Positions 1 to 7,134 of a stretch of 64,000 bases of DNA are shown one piece after another. Within the stretch, counting starts at the first letter, position 1; every line of letters starts with the position of its first letter. The translations under genes were made by a program, and so were the position numbers. The DNA is taken from assembly GCA_050304135.1 (NCBI GenBank), contig JBNLDC010000064.1, forward strand, positions 1 to 64,000, read 5' to 3'. The notes under the pieces were generated by a model. That model was not told where the DNA came from, searched no databases, and worked only from the letters and a program-made list of their open reading frames with translations. This DNA is from JAFGNB01 sp050304135. Its GTDB lineage: Bacteria > Fibrobacterota > Chitinivibrionia > Chitinivibrionales > Chitinispirillaceae.

Positions 1-117
1 GGGCCGCGGTGCATTTCCTGCCCCCTGACGTTTATGATTAGTGGTTTTGCGGTGCGTTTCGTGTCATGCATATAATATAGTAAGACAGTATTGTATTAGT
101 CAACTTTTTACAAGGGT

Positions 118-140
118 TTTATCGTACCGAAGTAGAATTA
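118..140. repeat. 23-base repeat shared with the element at 55465-55487
   Basis: TTTATCGTACCGAAGTAGAA plus TTA occurs here and, identically, at the right end of the MITE-like unit near 55.5 kb. It lies just left of attC-like site C, so a repeat end or a partial copy of that element borders the cassette array. Confidence 0.8.
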
Positions 141-233
141 AATGGTTTGGAAAATTCTTCAAATAATCAATTCTTATCATTCTTATTCCCCAATTTCTTT
201 CCGGTCCGCGCGTTCCTCTTTCTCTCCGAGCCC

Positions 234-320
234 ATTTAACTTGAGCATACCGGCTGCAACACTCGCCCGAAGTTTTACGGAACAATAGTGGAGTTAAATT
301 TCGGGTTGTTGCTGTTGAAC
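234..320 (-). repeat. attC-like site C, downstream of the GNAT gene
   Basis: On the minus strand a perfect RYYYAAC-type box, GTTCAAC (320-314), is followed by A and a stem at 312-300 that pairs with 271-256, with extra unpaired bases on one arm. The closing box is less clear: GTTAAAT at 240-234 fits the GTTRRRY consensus but lies about 15 bases from the stem instead of the usual five. It is the weakest of the three sites. Confidence 0.4.
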
Positions 321-350
321 GACCGTTTTGAAAAAAAAATCTGCATTCCA

Positions 351-782
351 CTAATTCTTATATTCATCATCTTCCACTAACCTTTTTCCCAAACTTATTA
401 CATCATCGATTTTGTAATTTGATGTTTTATAAAAATTGATTATTGATTGATTTGATGTTCTAACTTGGAGATTTATTTTTGGTGCACCTTTTTCTTTTAA
501 TTTATTTTCAATTGCATGCATAATCTCCGAAGCATACCCTTGTTTTTGATATTTTGGATCAACTGCTAAATAATTAATCCAGCCTCTATGTCCTTCATAA
601 CCTCCCATTACAGAAGCGATAATATTATTTTCAATTAATCCTACCAAAAATAAATCTGGATCGACTTTTAATTTTCTTTCGATATCTTTTTTGGGATTAT
701 TCCATGGTTTTACCAATCCACATTTAATCCACATATCAATTACATCTTTTTCATAAAATGAATTATAAGTTCTTATTTCCAT
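351..782 (-). CDS. GNAT family N-acetyltransferase
   Basis: 143-residue protein of the GCN5-related N-acetyltransferase superfamily, which moves an acetyl group from acetyl-CoA to an amine of a small molecule or protein. The middle holds the typical acetyl-CoA-binding stretch: INYLAVDPKYQKQGYAS (about residues 89-105) matches the beta4 strand followed by the Q/R-x-x-G-x-G/A loop, and the C-terminal part (NLQVRTSNQSIINFYKTSNY) has the N-x-x-x-x-x-F-Y pattern of the last helix. Full length for a single-domain GNAT, probably soluble. The substrate cannot be told from sequence. Base composition is much more AT-rich than the rest of the window and it lies between attC-like sites, so it is read as a captured cassette gene. 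No strong ribosome binding site is visible. Confidence 0.8.
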   Translation of the reverse strand: MEIRTYNSFYEKDVIDMWIKCGLVKPWNNPKKDIERKLKVDPDLFLVGLIENNIIASVMGGYEGHRGWINYLAVDPKYQKQGYASEIMHAIENKLKEKGAPKINLQVRTSNQSIINFYKTSNYKIDDVISLGKRLVEDDEYKN

Positions 783-820
783 TTGAATTTCCTAAACGCA
801 AATATTTTTATCAAAATGTT

Positions 821-895
821 GTTCAACGCCGTGCGACACAGCCGAACTGCCTGTGTTGCGCCTGCGGCAGGCATTTTGGCTTGTCGCTGTTATAA
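821..895 (-). repeat. attC-like site B, between the unknown gene and the GNAT gene
   Basis: Minus strand order: box TTATAAC (895-889), A, stem GCGACAAGCC (887-878), a variable centre with its own GCCTGC/GCAGGC palindrome, stem GGCTGTGTCGC (843-833), spacer ACGGC, then GTTGAAC (827-821), a perfect GTTRRRY core box. The second stem arm carries one extra G, giving the single extrahelical base typical of attC sites. The total of 75 bp is in the normal attC range. This is the best of the three sites. Confidence 0.6.
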
Positions 896-935
896 GAATT
901 ATTTTTGCATTTCTTCTTGCGCCCCGTTTTTTTAT

Positions 936-1460
936 TTAATCATCTTCATAAACATATAAAAAATCATCATTTGTATCAGTTCTACACAATGCCGAAAATG
1001 TGAGAATTAATTGTTTTTTTGTGTAAATGTAAAATGAGACATCATTACAAAAAAGTTCGTGGAATTCTCTTCCAATTCTATCCTCTAATAATTTGGATTT
1101 ATCCATGTAAGAAATTTCATCTATTTTCTCCCATGATAATCTCAATGGGGAAGCACCGATTCCTTCAATTTTATCTTTATCTAAAATGGGTTTTGTTTTA
1201 GAAATTGACCATTTTACAATATCATCTTCAGAATAGACATGGATCCATAAATTATTTGAAAATTTAATAATATAATCATTATCAGTCCAGTAACCATCAG
1301 TTATTTTGGTTCCCTTTAATTTTGCTATGTCACTTTTTAGACGATCTTTTAAAGGATGATTAAAGGCTGCTTTAATCGCTTCTTCTGGTGTTGAATATCC
1401 GACAATTTCTTTTCTTCTACTAACAGGAATGATGTTCATAATATTATTAGGATTTTTCAA
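936..1460 (-). CDS. Hypothetical cassette protein
   Basis: 174-residue protein that I do not recognise. It has no signal peptide, membrane segment or obvious catalytic motif. It is rich in Lys, Asp, Glu and Ile, with a run of hydrophobic beta-like segments (YIIKFSNNLWIHVYSEDD, FYIYTKKQLILTF), which suggests a small soluble alpha/beta protein. Composition is strongly AT-rich, like the neighbouring GNAT gene. It sits as the single gene between attC-like sites A and B. Unknown small soluble proteins are typical of integron cassettes, and some act in defence or toxin-antitoxin systems, but nothing here supports a specific role. The ATG at 1460 was chosen as the longest frame; MNIIPVSRRKE seven codons later is an alternative. 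Confidence 0.6.
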   Translation of the reverse strand: MKNPNNIMNIIPVSRRKEIVGYSTPEEAIKAAFNHPLKDRLKSDIAKLKGTKITDGYWTDNDYIIKFSNNLWIHVYSEDDIVKWSISKTKPILDKDKIEGIGASPLRLSWEKIDEISYMDKSKLLEDRIGREFHELFCNDVSFYIYTKKQLILTFSALCRTDTNDDFLYVYEDD

Positions 1461-1535
1461 AGTATCTTAACATTAAATTCATATTTTAATATTTTGTTTT
1501 TAAGGGGCGCTTTTTTTAAAATGCAAAAATATTTC

Positions 1536-1701
1536 TTATAACGGGCCGCCAGTATGTAAAGTTTTACCGGCCGCCCAGCCGGAGGTTTGTGGAGCCTTCG
1601 CGGAACAAACTGTTCGCGAAGCGACCGGCGTAGCGAGGCGGTAAAATATGTCGTCAGGCCAAGCGAGGCTTTGCGAGCGCAGTATATACTGGCTGTTAGC
1701 G
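1536..1701 (-). repeat. attC-like site A, downstream of the beta-barrel gene
   Basis: Minus strand order: box CGCTAAC (1701-1695), A, stem GCCAGTAT (1693-1686), a long structured centre containing further pairs (TTTTACCG with CGGTAAAA, CTTCGCG with CGCGAAG), stem ATACTGGC (1555-1548), spacer GGCCC, and GTTATAA (1542-1536). It is 166 bp long, large for attC but comparable to the long sites of some chromosomal integrons. The boxes are degenerate relative to RYYYAAC/GTTRRRY outside the AAC and GTT cores. Confidence 0.55.
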
Positions 1702-1781
1702 GTCTGTTTATTGCGAGGGTTTTTTTTGAGCCAGGACGGCGCCATCTTTGTCAGTCTGTTATCAAACATTTTCCTTGTCTT

Positions 1782-2480
1782 CTAAAAGGTATAACAAATA
1801 CAAATAACATTTTTATAATTAACATAATATATTTCAATATTTTTATTCTGGTTTTTAATAATATCAGTCATTGTTCTTAATATGCTACTTGAAATACCAA
1901 TTTTAATTTTTTCTGTAAGATTATATCCCATACCAACTCCGATAACAAAACTCAATAAAAGGGATCTTTTGTCCTTATTTCTTATCAATTCAGATTTGTT
2001 TCCAAAGTTATCATATGATTCATTGATATAAATGTCAGTACTAAGGCCTGTACGTAGAACAAATACCATTTTCTTTGGACTGTATGAAAAAATTGGCGAT
2101 AATTCTATCGAAACATAGTTATTAATATTTTCGCTTGTAATAATTCCATCTTCTTCAATCGAACCTGATGGAGTTATTATGGTTCTGGTCAAACTTGTTG
2201 ACAATGACAATTTCTTGTATGATAGTGAAGAACGTAATCCGAATGATTTGAATATGTTTTTTTGATAATAAACCTCAATAGGGTTGAAATAATCAATCTT
2301 TTGAAATTTAGTGCTCTCGCTATTCCAGGATTTGTATGTGGAAATATTTAAGCCAGTTGCAATCCCGATGTCATCTGCAAGTAATTTATTTGAAATACAA
2401 ATGAATAAAAATACAATGATATGAAAATTCGGTGATGTTGAAAAAATTATCTTTTTAACATTTAAAGCAATATTAGTCAT
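1782..2480 (-). CDS. Putative outer-membrane beta-barrel protein
   Basis: Protein of 232 residues from the ATG at 2480. The N-terminus has a charged start and a hydrophobic stretch (FHIIVFLFICIS) before LLADD, consistent with an export signal. The rest alternates polar and hydrophobic residues in beta-strand style (GIATGLNIS, YVSIELSPIFSYSP, SFVIGVGMGYNLTEKIKIG), and the chain ends in aromatic Phe (ICICYTF), as many outer-membrane barrels do. It resembles the PorT/OmpA-barrel type of small porin-like proteins, but family and cargo are not identifiable. AT-rich. An alternative GTG start ten codons upstream lacks a ribosome binding site. It is followed by attC-like site A, so it is probably the third cassette gene. 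Confidence 0.5.
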   Translation of the reverse strand: MTNIALNVKKIIFSTSPNFHIIVFLFICISNKLLADDIGIATGLNISTYKSWNSESTKFQKIDYFNPIEVYYQKNIFKSFGLRSSLSYKKLSLSTSLTRTIITPSGSIEEDGIITSENINNYVSIELSPIFSYSPKKMVFVLRTGLSTDIYINESYDNFGNKSELIRNKDKRSLLLSFVIGVGMGYNLTEKIKIGISSSILRTMTDIIKNQNKNIEIYYVNYKNVICICYTF

Positions 2481-2510
2481 AAAGTATTTCCGATCGATTA
2501 AATTAGGCAC

Positions 2511-3100
2511 AGGACGTGCCTGTCAAAAAGCCCTCGCAATAAATTGCCTTATACCGATTCCGTTCTACAACGGACGTGTTTTCGATCAATACGTTGATTT
2601 TCTCGGGAGATACGGCTTTCGGATGATAGTTGAGGGTTCCGATAAATTGATTTACAATCGGAGTGCACCCCCTGAAGGTTTTTTTTTTACTGCCATAACG
2701 GTTCCTTAGGGATATCCGTGCTCGGATATGCTGCAACTGTGCCCTTATGTAGTTATTCCCTGTTGAATACTGCTTTCCTGGTGAAGCAACAGCAGGCGCA
2801 ATCACGTATTCCCTCCCCGGCAATCAGGTGTCCTTTTTATTCCATTATCTGAATGAAGCGGTATTCAGATATAGTAAAAACTAAGTATCAGGTGCCAATA
2901 AATGCACACTTCCAAACTGCTTGCCGAGTGTTCCAGCCGCTCCCCTCGATACGGTTCGAATAAAGCAACGAACCACTCGGGGAGCGGCTGGAATGTATCG
3001 AGGCAAACCGTAGAACTGATACAAAACTAATTGGGGTTTACGGTTACGGCAAGAAAGATCACTTTTTCGATACATTCTACCTGCACCGATACAACCCCAA
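2511..3100. other. Non-coding stretch upstream of the cassette array and beyond the GH9 gene
   Basis: No gene is supported here. A 106-codon minus-strand frame (2503-2823) has no recognisable domain and ends inside the arm repeated at the cassette edge. The stretch contains the 13-base arm CCCTCGCAATAAA (2531-2543), complementary to 1707-1719, a small hairpin near 2851-2870 and a perfect 15-bp inverted repeat at 2931-2945/2979-2993. Confidence 0.4.
2931..2993. repeat. 15-bp perfect inverted repeat
   Basis: TTCCAGCCGCTCCCC at 2931-2945 is the exact reverse complement of 2979-2993, with 33 bases between. Outer bases TTGCC (from 2921) and GGCAA (3002-3006) can also pair, so a larger imperfect hairpin is possible. 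No T-run follows on either strand, so a simple terminator is unlikely. It may be an end of a small mobile repeat. Confidence 0.5.
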
Positions 3101-6100
3101 TCAATTAACCTGCGATACCCGTCTCGTTATTGTTGAACCATCGGCAACCTTGATTCGTACAAGATAGGTACCATTTCCTGTTCGGGATTGAAGCTCGAGA
3201 TGGTTGGTGGTTGATGGACCCGCGTGTACCCGCTCGATAACTCTTCCGGAAAGGGTGAAGAGCGAAACGGCAAGCAGGGGTTTTGACGACTGGATAAGAA
3301 TAGCGTTTCTGCTGTTTTTTCGTAAAATATGAATTTTTGCGGCAGAGGGCGATGCTTTGAAATCAGGGGTGTGCGCAGAAACGGTACGGTCGGTAACAGA
3401 AAGCCCGAGTACCGGCATGAGGATGTTGGTGGTACCTTCGATGCCGACCTCGGAAAGGAAATATTCGTTGGCTACCTCTTCGTACAGTGGGGTTGATGGT
3501 ATACATCCTCCCTGCAGGGCTCCAACAAGGTGTCGGTAGGGGTAGTCGGTGAAACATGATCTGAGTTCCGGATTGGAGGCGCGGTGGTGCGGGTGGTTGA
3601 AGTTTTTGAAACCTATCCCGTAAATCATGCTTATATCCCACGGATTGACACCGAGCATATAGTCCATCATGCGGACGAGCAGCGTTTGCACCTCTTCCGT
3701 TTTCCAGTCGGTTGTGGCGGGAGTAGTGGGAAGGGCAATGCCTTCAATGTTCCTTGCTATATCATAATAGTAAAACAGGTCGGTACAATTTCCTGCCTGA
3801 TAACGGTTCCAGACCCACTCCATCTGTGTGTGCATCGTGAACCAGGGGAGATCGTATTTAACCGCTGATGGTACCCAGGAGACACCCTCCGGAAGAGGTA
3901 TCGATTCCGTCCCCTTTCCGACAGCTGAGAGATTCGCAAGAATATTGATGACGGTATTTTCAATAAGCGTTAATCGCTGTTCTTCGGTAAGGTCTACTTT
4001 CCGGCAAATGGCGGTATCGTTTAAAATAAGCCTGAAAAACCCCCAGAGCACATGCGTTTGTGTCGATGCCCAGCCGGTATTTGCCATTGACTTGGTGAAA
4101 AGCGGATCATTATTGGTAAACCAGCCTCCGGTGAACAGACCACGCCGGTTCGGTGATGCCTGGGTGCCGATGGTTGAATCAAAACAGAGTTCATCAAGAT
4201 AGGTTCGCTCTCCGGTTGCCCAGAGAAGTGCGAGGCAGCCGAATGCCGCATCATCGGAAACACATGTTGCACCGCTATATGCCGAAGTGTTTGTGGCGTC
4301 AATTTTGTTTTTTGTGAAATTATAGATTGCTTTGGCGGCTACAATGCAGCGATCTGCATACGAAGGGTCATACGGAGTCATGCATTTTGAAACAAATGCG
4401 AGATTCGCGGCATATTTCCCGAGATAGTCGGTTGTCGGCTCATTGCGGGCACACCGTGGCGGACCTCCACGCTCAGGCGGCATTAAATCCTGCAGCTCCG
4501 GCGGGCCCCACCACATATGGTCATCGCCGCAACCCGGATTGCCGAAGCCGCCAACGGAAGTAATCATTGTTGAAACATCACCCCCGGCGACATCGTAGGA
4601 GCGCAGTATGAAATCGGCACCGTGTTTCGCCTCGTACAGAATGTCGGGTATGCCGTCGGTGGAGAGTGTTTTTGACTGATCGGCAGCATACAGGTCCTCA
4701 TCAATATCGCTGAATACTGCTGCAGCCAACCCGAGTACTGCGGCGGTATAACTCTGGGTGGCCCCTTCTTTCAAATGGTCGCCGCAGTCATGCCACCCTC
4801 CGGTAACCGGGTCTGAAAGATGACACGGTGGATGAAACCATGACTTCGAATCGCCGCACCGGTTGACACCGTAAAACTTGAGCAGTGCATCCTTGACCAT
4901 ATTATACACATCATGCCTGATGACAAATGGTGCAGAGGTGTCCGCGCCCGCAATAATACGGTAGCGTCCTTCAGGGAGATCGGGAATTTCGCCTTCGTAT
5001 ACAGTACCGGAGCATTCTTCCCCCTCAAGCAGGTATCTGGTATCTCCACCCAATACGCGAAGGGCGTCGTTGCTTGCTTTGATTCGGAACTGTCCGGCGC
5101 CGGTAGATCCGGTATTTTTCAGTGATCCCGAAGTAACCGTCGTATTGTCCGTAATGTCAATAATAGAGAACGCTGTTTCAGAAGATCCGACACGGTAAAA
5201 GTAGTGCCGGTCGCCGGGACGATACCCCGCCTGGTTGACACGAAGTGGTGATATTTTGAGATTTGCGGAGTCGCGGATAAGGGGCTCTTCAAATTCATCG
5301 AATGGCACGGCAATGAGGGCGTACGGCATCGGGTCCTGGCGGGGGCGCGTATCTACGGGGATAAAGGTTTCTTTGTCGTAGAACGTTTCCCAGTCGGGAG
5401 GAATACCCCACAGTAATTCACTGTTTCGGTGGATGGTCAAATAGTAATTCACCGGTTGTTCCCTGATAGCGGCATCGATTGCAGTTCGTGCAAGAATGGA
5501 GGCACCGGGGAAATCGATCAGATCGCCCGATGACGTGGCGTGCAGGCCGAAGGTCCAGTCGGAATAGGAGATGACGTGTTCCGGTGGTTCGTCCAGCAAA
5601 TCTGTTTGCAGCTCAGGTTCGCGCCTGCAAAATGATATGTCGTACCGAAAACGGGCCTGCGGACGTAGTACGATGTCTGGTAACGGTATCGCTAGAAAGT
5701 ATGCATGCGATTGGGTCGCAGTGTCATAGGTTTCTTCAATCCTGACGGGTTTCTGTTTGTACAGGCTGGTCCACAGCACATTCCGAATACTATCCATTTC
5801 CTCCTGCAGACCGTTTGGGTTGAACAAAATATAAATGTCAGGCCGGGCGCCCAGATCCGTTTCAAACCCCTCCTGCGCTCTGAAGTAAAGGCGGATTTCA
5901 AGAGAATCGTATGTTTTGGAATCGATGTTGACAATGTCCATACTGAAACAAGGAATCTCACCCCATGAATACCGAGCAGTACGTACATCAAAATTCGCGT
6001 TGAAGGGATAGTTAAGAATACCTGCCACTACGCTGGAAAACAAGAGTGCGATAAAAATAAGGGCATACGATACGACCAGCCTGTTACGCGTTGTGCGCAT
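3101..6100 (-). CDS. Secreted GH9 cellulase (endoglucanase-type) with C-terminal sorting-like domain
   Basis: Protein of 999 residues from the ATG at 6100, which has AGGAG about eight bases upstream and is followed by a signal peptide (RLVVSYALIFIALLFSSVVA). Order: an N-terminal beta-rich region of about 300 residues, an Ig-like CelD_N domain starting LRVNQAGYRPGD, then a GH9 (alpha/alpha)6-barrel. Visible GH9 motifs are GGWHDCGDH (near residue 435, the catalytic base Asp), NHPHHR (near 837) and the acid/base Glu within SEVGIEGTTN (near 883). GH9 enzymes hydrolyse beta-1,4-glucan with inversion. The last 80 residues form a beta-rich tail with GNGTYLVRI, like the tails of the other secreted enzymes here. 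It acts outside the cell or on its surface. It stands alone, with repeat-rich gaps on both sides. Confidence 0.92.
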   Translation of the reverse strand: MRTTRNRLVVSYALIFIALLFSSVVAGILNYPFNANFDVRTARYSWGEIPCFSMDIVNIDSKTYDSLEIRLYFRAQEGFETDLGARPDIYILFNPNGLQEEMDSIRNVLWTSLYKQKPVRIEETYDTATQSHAYFLAIPLPDIVLRPQARFRYDISFCRREPELQTDLLDEPPEHVISYSDWTFGLHATSSGDLIDFPGASILARTAIDAAIREQPVNYYLTIHRNSELLWGIPPDWETFYDKETFIPVDTRPRQDPMPYALIAVPFDEFEEPLIRDSANLKISPLRVNQAGYRPGDRHYFYRVGSSETAFSIIDITDNTTVTSGSLKNTGSTGAGQFRIKASNDALRVLGGDTRYLLEGEECSGTVYEGEIPDLPEGRYRIIAGADTSAPFVIRHDVYNMVKDALLKFYGVNRCGDSKSWFHPPCHLSDPVTGGWHDCGDHLKEGATQSYTAAVLGLAAAVFSDIDEDLYAADQSKTLSTDGIPDILYEAKHGADFILRSYDVAGGDVSTMITSVGGFGNPGCGDDHMWWGPPELQDLMPPERGGPPRCARNEPTTDYLGKYAANLAFVSKCMTPYDPSYADRCIVAAKAIYNFTKNKIDATNTSAYSGATCVSDDAAFGCLALLWATGERTYLDELCFDSTIGTQASPNRRGLFTGGWFTNNDPLFTKSMANTGWASTQTHVLWGFFRLILNDTAICRKVDLTEEQRLTLIENTVINILANLSAVGKGTESIPLPEGVSWVPSAVKYDLPWFTMHTQMEWVWNRYQAGNCTDLFYYYDIARNIEGIALPTTPATTDWKTEEVQTLLVRMMDYMLGVNPWDISMIYGIGFKNFNHPHHRASNPELRSCFTDYPYRHLVGALQGGCIPSTPLYEEVANEYFLSEVGIEGTTNILMPVLGLSVTDRTVSAHTPDFKASPSAAKIHILRKNSRNAILIQSSKPLLAVSLFTLSGRVIERVHAGPSTTNHLELQSRTGNGTYLVRIKVADGSTITRRVSQVN

Positions 6101-6365
6101 GGTACTCTCCTGAAGGTGGTGAAGTGATAATAATATAGTATTTGATCGGAAATTAAAAGAAGGCAACGTCGGTGGTTGTGCGTAAGAAACCTTGATACGG
6201 GGTTGAAAAGAGGTGCGGCGACGGGTGATGAGTGTCTTATGGTATACCGGTCATTAATTAATCCGATAGAGAGAACCTTTTGACGGCAGCCGGCGTAGAC
6301 GGTACTCAGGTTGTTTCTACTCAGGAGTCAGAATACAGAATTCAGTATTCAGGAGAAATACTATA

Positions 6366-6528
6366 ACCTAAACTGAGCGGTTTTTCACACAAAATAGCTC
6401 CGCACCCGCACCAGTCTTGCATTTCAAAAAATGCTCAATTAACCTGCCGGGTTAACCTGCGCTTTTTTAAAACGTAATACCAGCACGGCTACAGAACTCT
6501 TTTCCGCGAAAAACCGCTCAGTTTAGGT
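6366..6528. mobile_element. MITE-like element with 21-bp perfect terminal inverted repeats
   Basis: The 21 bases at 6366-6386 (ACCTAAACTGAGCGGTTTTT plus C) are the exact reverse complement of 6508-6528. The unit is 163 bp, carries no gene and is flanked on both sides by ATA (6363-6365 and 6529-6531), a possible target duplication. This is the form expected of a miniature inverted-repeat transposable element moved by a transposase encoded elsewhere. A second copy is not seen in the window. Confidence 0.55.
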
Positions 6529-6744
6529 ATAAAGAAGCATATTGTAACAAAAAACAATTAGACGTCGTCCCGAAGTTGGTGGCAGACTTGTTTTCAAATA
6601 GAAAAAATCGTTCGAACATTAATTTGATAAATTACTATCCGTATTTCTCAACCCCCGCCCCTGCCCCACTTCGAGGGCCTCGCACCGCCGCCGTAGCACC
6701 CATCCTCCAAGGAAGGGCTTTGGTGCGCAGGAGGCAGTGCACCG

Positions 6745-6814
6745 CTCCCCCGTTTACGGTAGAGGGGAACAGAAACAGAGTAAAATCAATTTCCCTCTAC
6801 CGTAAACGGGGGAG
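6745..6814. repeat. REP-like inverted repeat (CCCCCGTTTACGG family)
   Basis: The arm CTCCCCCGTTTACGGTAGAG (6745-6764, extending to 6767) pairs with 6792-6814 over about 23 bp. The same core, CCGTAAACGGGGGAG, recurs inverted at about 9007-9021, and both copies lie beside a CCCCACTTCGAG block (6664-6675; complement at about 9038-9049). They are therefore members of one dispersed family. Confidence 0.6.
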
Positions 6815-6981
6815 GGATGCCAGGGTGGGGGAGAAGCTAAGTAACATTGCAACAATTCAAATGGTTTTGCCACCGCCTTTGGGACATCGTCAACAATTAC
6901 CTGCACTTCTAAAAGTGTAACTTTTTGATTTCTGCAGGTGCCTTATTCTGAATTCTTACTATTGACTCCTGAATACCTGAT

Positions 6982-7128
6982 TATTATTCCGGCAATTAAA
7001 TATGCCTCACTATCGTTTCAGAGATTCTTCGACTGTGCTCAGAATGAGCGGGAAATACTACCGTTCGTGCTGAGCTGAGTCGAAGTATGAACGACAATTA
7101 TGGGTAGTATTTAATTGCCGCAGTAATA
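6982..7128. repeat. Nested inverted-repeat unit
   Basis: Outer arms at 6982-7002 and 7108-7128 pair at 19 of 21 positions, including 13 consecutive bases (CGGCAATTAAATA with TATTTAATTGCCG). Inner arms CTTCGACT (7027-7034) and AGTCGAAG (7078-7085) enclose the GCTCAGNNTGAGC/GTGCTGAGC motifs common in dispersed intergenic repeats of many bacteria. The unit is non-coding and ends a few bases from the stop codon of the pectate lyase gene. Confidence 0.5.
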
Positions 7129-7134
7129 GTTATC

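Larger units (their letters stand above)
234..2543 (-). mobile_element. Integron-like gene cassette array (three cassettes, read on the minus strand)
   Basis: Three AT-rich genes in the same orientation (beta-barrel, unknown protein, GNAT acetyltransferase) alternate with GC-richer imperfect hairpins at 1536-1701, 821-895 and about 234-320. All hairpins share one layout read on the minus strand: box ending AAC, one A, stem, variable centre, stem, about five bases, box beginning GTT. The two clearest cassettes satisfy a specific prediction of cassette recombination: the bases after GTT at a cassette's start complement the AAC box of that cassette's own downstream site (GTTATAA with TTATAAC; GTTGAAC with GTTCAAC). 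No integrase gene is visible, so it lies outside the window or is absent. The left limit is uncertain because the array may continue beyond position 1. Confidence 0.6.
6101..7134. other. Repeat-rich non-coding region between GH9 and PL1 genes
   Basis: About 1 kb with no supportable gene. It holds a 163-bp MITE-like unit (6366-6528), a REP-like palindrome pair (6745-6814), and a nested inverted-repeat unit (6982-7128). GAATTCAG/TCAGGAGTCA motifs near 6320-6345 recur inverted near 6948-6973 and so bracket the first two. A 114-codon plus-strand frame inside (6576-6920) is made of these repeats and is not considered a gene. Confidence 0.6.

Noticed and set aside
100..351. An 83-codon minus-strand open frame at the left edge
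   Set aside because: It overlaps attC-like site C and the shared 23-base repeat, has no ribosome binding site, and its sequence (Arg-rich, no domain) looks like translated repeat.
889..1542. The 24-bp inverted ends as terminal repeats of a classical transposon
   Set aside because: The ends overlap the boxes of hairpins arranged in the same direction, there is no transposase, and the match between cassette start and its own AAC box is better explained by cassette recombination.
2503..2823. A 106-codon minus-strand frame with a faint transposase-like look (RNRYGSKKK, FRGCTPIVNQ)
   Set aside because: No motif could be tied to a known transposase family, and it ends inside the cassette-arm repeat. 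It might be a remnant, but I cannot support it.
6576..6920. A 114-codon plus-strand frame between the GH9 and PL1 genes
   Set aside because: It runs through the REP-like palindromes and is proline/arginine-rich without any domain.
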